From NCBI GenBank assembly GCA_937975765.1, contig CALJUR010000013.1, forward strand, positions 1 to 18,013: a stretch of DNA of 18,013 bases, given 5' to 3'. Below, piece by piece: positions 12,963-18,013 of the stretch (the first letter of the stretch is position 1; the number at the start of each line of letters is the position of its first letter). Source of the DNA: an uncultured Myxococcales bacterium (GTDB lineage Bacteria; Myxococcota_A; UBA9042; DTJE01). A program made the position numbers and the translations under genes. The notes below the pieces were generated by a model. It had not been told where the DNA came from. It worked only from the letters and a program-made list of their open reading frames with translations, and did not search any database.

Positions 12963-14986
12963 CGCCGGCGCCGAGGGAGGACACGGGCCGGTCGCAGGCG
13001 GCACTGCACGCCGCGGTGCGGGCGGCCTGCGCCCCCCGGTCCCGCCTCCTCGTCAGCGAGATCGCGGAACGGGATCTGGTGCTGTCCCGCGAGTACAGCA
13101 AGGAGCCGGGCCCGATCCGCCTCGCGCGCACGCCCTTCCTGCGCGAGCCCATGGACTGCCTCTCCCCCGACAGCCCCGCGTTGACCGTCGTGTTCATGAA
13201 GCCCGTCCAGATCGGCGGGACCGTGATCGGCCAGGCGTTCATCGCATCGGTCGTCGGGTACTACCCGGGCCCCATGCTGGTCGTCACGGACACCGACACC
13301 AAGGCAGAGGAGTTCAGCAAGTACAGGCTGGACATGATGATCCGGGACTCGCCGTACCTGCGCTCCAGGGTCGCGGAGGCCAAGTCCCGAAACCGCGACA
13401 ACACGATCAAGATGAAGACCTTCCCCGGCGGCTACCTGAAACTGGTCGGCGCGCAGGCCGCATCCGGCCTGACGTCAACCACGTGCCGCTACGTGCTGCT
13501 CGACGAGGCCGACGACCACAAGGCAAACGTCTCCTACGCGGGGTCGTCGGTGTCGCTGGCCCTCGGCCGGCAGACGAGCTACGACGACATGCGCAAGACC
13601 CTGATCGTGTCGTCCCCGAAGGTGAAGGGCGATTCCGAGATCGAGGCGTGGTTCCAGCGCGGCGACCAGCGCCGGTACTGGGTGCCGTGCCCCCGGTGCG
13701 GGGAGTTCCAGGTGCTGCGGTGGCGCGACCCCGAGACGGGGGCGTTCCGGCTGGTGTGGCCCGCGGACCATCCCGAGGAGGCCCGGTACATCTGCGCGCA
13801 CTGCGGGGCCGCCTGGGAGAACGGCGACAAGAACTTCTTCCTGCCCCTCGGCCAGTGGCGGCCGGATCGACCCGACCTGGGCGAGAACGGCACGATCGCG
13901 TCGTTCGCCATCAACGCCCTCTACTCGCCGGTCGGCATGTACTCCTGGGCGGCGATGGCCCGCCAGTGGGAGCGCGCGAACGACCGTCTGAAAGCCGGCG
14001 ACATCGAGGAACTGCGCTCCTTCGTGAACACCCGCCTCGCGGAAACCTTCGCGGAGCCGGGCGAGCAGATCGATCCGAACGCCCTCGCGAACCGCCTGGA
14101 CCCGGACTGGGACGCCCTGCCTGCGGGCGTGGTCTGCATCGTCATCGGCGTGGACGTGCAGGACGACCGGCTTGAAGCGGTGACGCTCGGGATCGGGGCC
14201 GGGTGGGAGATGTGGATCCTGTCGTACAACGTGATCCTGTCCGACCCCCTCGACAAGGCGACATGGACCGCGCTGGACGACCTGGTCCTGCGGCGATGGC
14301 AGACAGAGGACGGACGGACCCTGCGCGCCGCAGCGACGTGCGTGGACTCCGGGCACCGCACCCAGGCCGTCTACGACTACGCGCGCACCCGGAAGAAGTG
14401 GGGCGTCCGGGCCATCAAGGGCGTGGGCGGCCCCGCGAAACCCATCTGGGACAAGGCGATCCGCAAGGCCGGGAAGCTGAAGCACCAGGGGGTCTTCTAC
14501 GCGGTCGGCACCGACACGACGAAGGACAAGCTTCACGAGTGCCTGAAGGTGACGATGCCGGGGCCCAAGTTCCTGCACGTGCCCGCGCGCATCCCTCGCG
14601 CCTACCCGGACTGGTTCGAGCAGCTCACGTCCGAGCGGCGCGTCAACTACCGCGAGAAGGGCAAGGAGGTGCGCGGCTGGCGCCCCATCACCGAGGGCCG
14701 CCGTAACGAGGTCCTCGACACGATGGTCTACGCGCTCGCCGCCGCCTACTCGATCCAGATGGGCCGTCCCGGCTTCTTCGACCCCCGGGCCCTTCCCGAA
14801 CCCGCTCCCTCCCGCGCGCCCGAGCCGGCGCCCGCGCTCCAGCCCGCACCGGCCCCCGACCCGGTGAATCACGCCTGGATGCATAACGCGCCGCCGTCCG
14901 ACGCTCGCAACCGGGGACGGATCCGCGGCGTCGGCGCCGACTACTGGGCCCGCCGAGGCCCGGGCCGAGGCCGCGACCGCTGGTGA
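12959..14986 (+). CDS. Terminase large subunit, lambda gpA family
   Basis: This 675-residue packaging motor and nuclease is close in length to lambda gpA (641). The ATPase has the gpA-type deviant Walker A with lysine first (K81 in MKPVQIGGTVIG) and Walker B YVLLDEADD (D182, E183), then the coupling-type SSPKVKGDSEIE. A zinc finger C244-x2-C247 and C279-x2-C282 follows. The RNase-H-like nuclease domain carries likely metal ligands D399 (IGVDVQDDRLE), D463 (CVDSGHRTQ) and D587 (EVLDTMVYALAA). The final 70 residues are Pro/Ala/Arg-rich and include VNHAWMHNAP (636-645), which is coded by the 26-bp repeat found again at 17934. The ATG overlaps the methyltransferase stop. Confidence 0.95.
   Translation: MTPAPREDTGRSQAALHAAVRAACAPRSRLLVSEIAERDLVLSREYSKEPGPIRLARTPFLREPMDCLSPDSPALTVVFMKPVQIGGTVIGQAFIASVVGYYPGPMLVVTDTDTKAEEFSKYRLDMMIRDSPYLRSRVAEAKSRNRDNTIKMKTFPGGYLKLVGAQAASGLTSTTCRYVLLDEADDHKANVSYAGSSVSLALGRQTSYDDMRKTLIVSSPKVKGDSEIEAWFQRGDQRRYWVPCPRCGEFQVLRWRDPETGAFRLVWPADHPEEARYICAHCGAAWENGDKNFFLPLGQWRPDRPDLGENGTIASFAINALYSPVGMYSWAAMARQWERANDRLKAGDIEELRSFVNTRLAETFAEPGEQIDPNALANRLDPDWDALPAGVVCIVIGVDVQDDRLEAVTLGIGAGWEMWILSYNVILSDPLDKATWTALDDLVLRRWQTEDGRTLRAAATCVDSGHRTQAVYDYARTRKKWGVRAIKGVGGPAKPIWDKAIRKAGKLKHQGVFYAVGTDTTKDKLHECLKVTMPGPKFLHVPARIPRAYPDWFEQLTSERRVNYREKGKEVRGWRPITEGRRNEVLDTMVYALAAAYSIQMGRPGFFDPRALPEPAPSRAPEPAPALQPAPAPDPVNHAWMHNAPPSDARNRGRIRGVGADYWARRGPGRGRDRW
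14864..14889 (+). repeat. 26-bp direct repeat, left copy (terminase 3' end)
   Basis: The sequence starting GTGAATCACGCCTGG and ending GCATAACGC is identical to 17934-17959, 3070 bases away in the same orientation. Here it encodes VNHAWMHNAP in the terminase tail. The 25 bases that follow are still about 60% alike between the copies. Confidence 0.95.
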
Positions 14987-15007
14987 GCGCCGTCCCCGAG
15001 AGGCGGC

Positions 15008-15205
15008 ATGGCGTTCACGACCGAACAACTCCGGGCGCTCGAGGAGGCCTACGCGGCAGGCGTGCTCACCGTCCGCTACGGCGACCGCTCCTACACCTAC
15101 GACAGCCTCGAAGCCCTGTGGGCCGCGATCCAGCGCATCCGCCGCGAGCTCCAGGGGAGGCGGAAGTTCCGAAGCGGGACCGCCGGCTACCGGAGGTTCC
15201 CGTGA
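15008..15205 (+). CDS. Head-tail joining protein, gpW-like
   Basis: A 65-residue protein matching the size and pattern of lambda gpW, which plugs the connector after DNA packaging: an N-terminal helix (TTEQLRALEEAYAAGVLTV), a two-strand hairpin (VRYGDRSYTYDS) and a second helix (LEALWAAIQRIRRELQ). GAGAGG precedes the ATG. It lies between the large terminase and portal exactly as gpW does in lambda, and its stop overlaps the portal start (TGATG). Confidence 0.82.
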   Translation: MAFTTEQLRALEEAYAAGVLTVRYGDRSYTYDSLEALWAAIQRIRRELQGRRKFRSGTAGYRRFP

Positions 15206-16788
15206 TGGGACGGTTCCGAGAGGCACTGCGCGCGCTCGCGCGCCCCGCCCCCGTGGCTCCCGCGTCCGGTCGTGGCCGGCGCGCCTACGACGGCGCGTCC
15301 GTCGGCGCCCGCACCGACGGCTGGCAGGCAATCGGCACCTCCGCGAACGCCGAGGTCGGCCAGTCCCTCGACTCCCTGCGCAACCGCGCCCGCGAACTGG
15401 CACGCAACAACGCCTGGGCCCGCCGCGCCATCGACGCCCTGGTCACGAACCTGGTCGGCACGGGCCTGCGCCCCCTCCCGATGACGGGCGACAAGGATCT
15501 CGACCGTCGCCTCCTCGACCTGTGGGAGGCGTGGGGGCGGGTCTGCTACCCCCTCTCCCGCCTGGGCATCTACGGCGTCCAGAGCCTGATCGCGCGGTCG
15601 TTCTTCGAGTCGGGCGAGGTGCTGGTGCGCAAGCGCCTGCGAAGGATAGACGAACTGGGGCTCGACGTCCCGCCGCTTCAGCTTCAGATCATCGAAAGCG
15701 ACCACCTGCCCCTGTGGCACGCTTCGATGTTCGACCCGGGCAGGACCGTGAACCGCATCGTCCAGGGCGTTGAACTCGACCCCCTGGACCGGCGCGTCGG
15801 CTACTGGCTGCTCCCCGTCCACCCCGGCGATGGATGGGCTGTCACGGGCGGCTACGGCTCCCTCGAACCCGTGCGCGTGGATGCCGTCAACGTCCTGCAC
15901 CTGCTCCAGGAGGCCCGGCCCGGCCAGGTCCGGGGCGTCCCCTGGCTCGCCCCCGTCATCATGGCACTGTGGGACCTCGGCGGCATGTCGGATGCCGAGC
16001 GGGCCCGCGCGAAGATGGCCGCGTGCCTCGCCGCCTTCGTCGAGAGCATGGACACCGACGACGGCACGCCGCCCCGACCGGACGGCATCACAGGCACCGA
16101 GGACCAGTACGGCAACCTCGTCCAGGACCTGAACGGCGACCCGGTCGAGCAGATGCACCCGGGCCTGATCGCGTACCTGCCGCCCGGCAAGAAGATCGCG
16201 ATGAACAACCCGTCCCTGCCGTCCGGGTATGACGTCTACCAGCGCGTCGCCCTGCACGAGATCGCGTCGGGCGTCGGCCTGGCCTACGAGGTGCTGACCG
16301 GGGACCTGTCGCAGGTGAACTTCTCGTCGATCCGCCTCGGCCTGAACGAGCAGAACCGGATGGTCCGGGCCCTGCGCGAGCAGGTCTTCGCGCCGCTCGC
16401 GATGCAGCCGATCTGGGAGTGGTTCTGCGAGGCGGGGCAGTTCGCGGGGCTGCTGCCGCTCGACGCCGACGTGTTCCCCTGCCGGTGGTCCTCCCCCCGC
16501 GTCGAGAGCGTCGACCGCAAGACGGACGCCGAGGCCGACCTGCGCGAGATGCGCAACGGCACCCGGTCGCGGCGGGATGTGATCGCCTCGTACGGCCAGG
16601 ACCCGGACGCCGTGGACGCCGAGATCGCGCTCGACATGGAGAACCGCGAGCGCCTGGGGATCGTCTCGGATGGCGACCCGTCCCAGGTGTCGCTCTCCGG
16701 GGCCGCGCAGTCCACGACCCCCGGCGACGCCCCTGCCGACCCGCCCGGCGGCCAGACCGACGGGAAGGTGGGCGCCGGTGGCGGGTGA
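15205..16788 (+). CDS. Portal protein, lambda gpB family
   Basis: The 527-residue protein forms the ring through which DNA enters and leaves the head; lambda gpB is 533 residues. The N-terminal helix SLDSLRNRARELARNNAWAR, the following NLVGTGLRP, the FFESGEVLVRKR block (about 133-144), LQIIESDHLP, and the late VGLAYEVLTGDLSQVNFSSI block are all family features. The last 50 residues are low-complexity Pro/Gly/Asp. ATG 15205 has GGAGG eight bases upstream and overlaps the gpW stop. In lambda-type phages a head protease or scaffold gene comes next; here a low-GC minus-strand cassette intervenes. Confidence 0.95.
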   Translation: MGRFREALRALARPAPVAPASGRGRRAYDGASVGARTDGWQAIGTSANAEVGQSLDSLRNRARELARNNAWARRAIDALVTNLVGTGLRPLPMTGDKDLDRRLLDLWEAWGRVCYPLSRLGIYGVQSLIARSFFESGEVLVRKRLRRIDELGLDVPPLQLQIIESDHLPLWHASMFDPGRTVNRIVQGVELDPLDRRVGYWLLPVHPGDGWAVTGGYGSLEPVRVDAVNVLHLLQEARPGQVRGVPWLAPVIMALWDLGGMSDAERARAKMAACLAAFVESMDTDDGTPPRPDGITGTEDQYGNLVQDLNGDPVEQMHPGLIAYLPPGKKIAMNNPSLPSGYDVYQRVALHEIASGVGLAYEVLTGDLSQVNFSSIRLGLNEQNRMVRALREQVFAPLAMQPIWEWFCEAGQFAGLLPLDADVFPCRWSSPRVESVDRKTDAEADLREMRNGTRSRRDVIASYGQDPDAVDAEIALDMENRERLGIVSDGDPSQVSLSGAAQSTTPGDAPADPPGGQTDGKVGAGGG

Positions 16789-16870
16789 CGGCTTCGAGAA
16801 GCAGGAGAAGCGGTTCGAGGACCGCCGGGTAGGAGCGTTCAGTCCAGCAGCAGCCGACCGTTCTTCTTGA
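16778..16870 (+). pseudogene. Possible 5' remnant of the gene that followed the portal
   Basis: A GTG at 16778 overlapping the portal end, with GGGAAGG nine bases upstream, opens a 30-residue frame. The first 19 residues (AGDGFEKQEKRFEDRRVG) look like a normal protein start; the frame then runs into the lower-GC cassette and stops. This may be the broken start of the next head gene, or a chance ORF. Confidence 0.35.
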
Positions 16871-17120
16871 CGTTGTTGATCAAGTCCTCCGCGATCTTGT
16901 CCATCAACTGGCGAGAACCTGGACCTGTCGAGAGAGTGATCTTCCGCTGCTGAATATATGACGACACCTCGGTCGCGGAGGGGCACTTGACCCGCGCCGC
17001 CACCGCCGGCTGCGTGCTGAAGTGGTTCCGAACGGTCGTCGCCAAGCTTTCGGCGATCTTGACCATGGCGATCTTCTCCATGGCCCTGGCAGCAACCTTC
17101 TCAACCAGCTTGTCGTCCAT
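16839..17120 (-). CDS. Small soluble protein of the reverse cassette, unknown
   Basis: A 93-residue, mostly helical protein with no membrane segment. Helix one runs over VEKVAARAMEKIAMVKIAES, helix last over RQLMDKIAEDLINNVKKN; one cysteine (VKCPSATE). I do not recognise it. Two ATGs are available; 17120 is preferred because GGGAG lies six bases upstream, whereas at 17126 the ribosome site touches the start. It overlaps the end of the membrane protein gene by 20 bases, so the two are coupled. Base composition is lower in G+C than the phage genes around it. It may be a partner or antidote of the membrane protein. Confidence 0.72.
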   Translation of the reverse strand: MDDKLVEKVAARAMEKIAMVKIAESLATTVRNHFSTQPAVAARVKCPSATEVSSYIQQRKITLSTGPGSRQLMDKIAEDLINNVKKNGRLLLD

Positions 17121-17766
17121 CTCCATCTCCCTTCAAGAAGAACATGAAACCGATCGCAACGACTGCCGCCACGCCAAGGAGGCAGTAGAACAGATAGTCG
17201 AGCGACCCAATCCACGGAAGCCGGATCAGCAACGCGATTATTAGGACAGCGACTCCGGCGAATGCGGCGGCGCAAGCAATCAGAGCTCGACGGTAGTCCC
17301 GTTGCTTCCCTTGAACGTGGTCGTGGACGGATCCAATGCAAACGTCGCACTTCGCAATGACTTCTCCCATGGCCTGCCACAAAGCCTTCTGGCCGAGATC
17401 CTCGTACATCGCTGCTGGCAGAGGCAGACCCTTGACCTTCCCAGGCCAGACAACACGAAAGAAGAAGACTGTCGCAAGCGAGAGGAACGTCAGCGCGAAC
17501 GCGAGCAGTGGAAGCAACACCCCGTTGACGTAGGCCGTGTCCCGTACGGCACTGCTGTCATCCTTCAGGGAAAGGAACGCCACTATTGCCGAGAATACGA
17601 TCGCGATGGCAGCGACGAGCGCACCAGCGCTCTGCTGCATGTTGCCGACGCGTTGCCATTCTACTTGGTACTGCGTGTTCGCATTGTCGATGACCGCGCT
17701 CAAGACCACGAAAGGATCCCCATTGGCTGCAGGGTCAGGTGGCGGCGGTGGCTGATCCTCGGGCAT
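17101..17766 (-). CDS. Four-helix membrane protein of the reverse cassette
   Basis: A 221-residue inner-membrane protein. A Pro-rich N-terminus (MPEDQPPPPPDP) leads to a juxtamembrane helix with NANTQYQVEWQRVGNMQQSA, then TM1 (about 47-67), TM2 (80-104), a 55-residue soluble segment with C140/C143 and H148/H150 (AKCDVCIGSVHDHV), TM3 (161-182) and TM4 (190-211). Both ends should face the cytoplasm. The start at 17766 has AAGGAGG five bases upstream; the frame is open further back without a ribosome site. The two-plus-two helix layout recalls SLATT-like or other small membrane effectors of phage-defence systems, but I see no diagnostic motif. It could equally be a superinfection-exclusion protein. 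Confidence 0.82.
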   Translation of the reverse strand: MPEDQPPPPPDPAANGDPFVVLSAVIDNANTQYQVEWQRVGNMQQSAGALVAAIAIVFSAIVAFLSLKDDSSAVRDTAYVNGVLLPLLAFALTFLSLATVFFFRVVWPGKVKGLPLPAAMYEDLGQKALWQAMGEVIAKCDVCIGSVHDHVQGKQRDYRRALIACAAAFAGVAVLIIALLIRLPWIGSLDYLFYCLLGVAAVVAIGFMFFLKGDGDGRQAG

Positions 17767-17830
17767 TCCATCCTCCTTGGAATCATGCTGGGCTCGGCCT
17801 CGACACCCAACACGACTTTCGCCGTAGTTT

Positions 17831-17850
17831 AGCCGACGCGCTGGTCGGCT
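17831..17850 (-). promoter_or_regulatory. Hairpin in the cassette leader
   Basis: AGCCGAC and GTCGGCT form a perfect seven-base stem with a six-base loop, about 65 bases before the membrane-protein ATG on the minus strand. No T-run follows on either strand, so it is more likely an operator or leader structure than a terminator. Confidence 0.4.
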
Positions 17851-17870
17851 GCAATGACTAGAACTGGTTG

Positions 17871-17897
17871 AATTTACAACACGCTCACCGCGAACAA
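17871..17897 (-). promoter_or_regulatory. Weak promoter candidate of the reverse cassette
   Basis: On the minus strand TTGTTC (17897-17892) is followed after 15 bases by TAAATT (17876-17871), the most AT-rich spot near the cassette. The -10-like box lies within GTTG-AATTTA-CAAC symmetry. The spacer is shorter than ideal, so this is tentative. Confidence 0.3.
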
Positions 17898-17933
17898 TGG
17901 AGCGTCCGCGACCGTACTCGATTCGCGCTGATC

Positions 17934-17959
17934 GTGAATCACGCCTGGATGCATAACGC
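17934..17959 (+). repeat. 26-bp direct repeat, right copy (cassette edge)
   Basis: Identical to 14864-14889. It marks the point where composition returns from the low-GC cassette to the high-GC phage backbone. Read in the same frame it gives VNHAWMHNAP followed by TPDPRAR, which resembles the terminase's PSDARNR. Confidence 0.95.
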
Positions 17960-17995
17960 CCCCACCCCTGACCCTCGGGCCAGGAGGTGGCGCGC

Positions 17996-18013
17996 ATGGC
18001 GACGCGTTCCGCA
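17996..18013 (+). CDS. Start of the next phage gene, cut by the window edge
   Basis: ATG at 17996 has AGGAGG eight bases upstream (17982-17987) and begins MATRSA. Only six residues are visible. By lambda order a head protease, scaffold or capsid gene is expected, but nothing in the visible part decides. Confidence 0.55.

Larger units (their letters stand above)
16832..17933 (-). other. Reverse-strand, lower-GC cargo cassette (moron-like)
   Basis: Three sampled 60-base rows inside (17161, 17461, 17641) are 57-60% G+C and row 17821 is 52%, against 75-78% in rows 16561 and 16741. Both genes are on the strand opposite to the late operon and have their own leader. Boundaries are approximate: left between 16800 and 16840, right at the 26-bp repeat. 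Confidence 0.7.

Noticed and set aside
13475..15403. 642-residue minus-strand ORF over the terminase, and a 599-residue one over the portal (15187-16986)
   Set aside because: Antisense shadows of proteins with clear motifs; composition typical of GC-rich reverse frames.
17101..17997. Longer start for the cassette membrane protein (298 residues)
   Set aside because: The extra 77 residues are unstructured, have no ribosome site, and cross the promoter-like, hairpin and repeat sequences.
1..18013. CRISPR array, rRNA or insertion sequence
   Set aside because: No regularly spaced repeats, rRNA motifs, transposase or terminal inverted repeats were seen; the iterons are irregularly spaced and in both orientations.

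Overview
The window is most of the left part of an integrated temperate phage (prophage) in a high-GC bacterium; sampled rows in the phage genes run at about 75% G+C. The host phylum cannot be fixed from the sequence. The only host gene visible is an initiator tRNA (tRNA-fMet, no encoded CCA) at the extreme left, with a good sigma-70-type promoter. The phage begins inside or right after that tRNA.

Layout, left to right. (1) 67-206: promoter and tRNA-fMet. (2) 188-2144, minus strand: large serine recombinase whose stop codon lies inside the tRNA, preceded by a small gene that ends one base before its start. (3) 2319-4602, plus strand: two overlapping genes of unknown function in the slot where temperate phages often carry cargo. 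(4) 4719-8919: sigma-like regulator, cysteine-rich small protein, zinc-ribbon/Toprim primase, SF3 (D5/P4-type) helicase, an iteron cluster that looks like a replication origin, and a TubC-like/zinc-ribbon protein. (5) 9014-11032: small membrane protein, sigma-region-4/zinc-ribbon protein, an unknown protein, and a DUF1937 protein. (6) 11029-16788: packaging and head genes of the lambda type in the order small terminase, ParB-methyltransferase, large terminase, gpW-like joiner, portal. (7) about 16840-17930: a distinctly lower-GC minus-strand cassette with a four-helix membrane protein and a small soluble protein, inserted in the late operon. (8) 17934 onward: high-GC phage sequence resumes and a new gene starts at the edge.

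How it works together: the recombinase inserts the genome at the tRNA. The primase and helicase probably act on the iteron origin just downstream of the helicase gene. The late genes then cut and package DNA through the portal. Nearly all plus-strand genes from 4719 to 16788 are joined by ATGA, GTGA or TGATG overlaps, so they are probably translated as coupled units.

The most notable signals are: a 41-bp element present three times, always just upstream of a gene start and always pointing with transcription; the iteron array; the unknown two-gene pair at 2319-4602; the foreign-looking reverse cassette; and a 26-bp exact repeat shared by the end of the large terminase gene and the right edge of that cassette. 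I recognise no lysogeny repressor, so one of the unknown proteins may fill that role or it lies outside the window.
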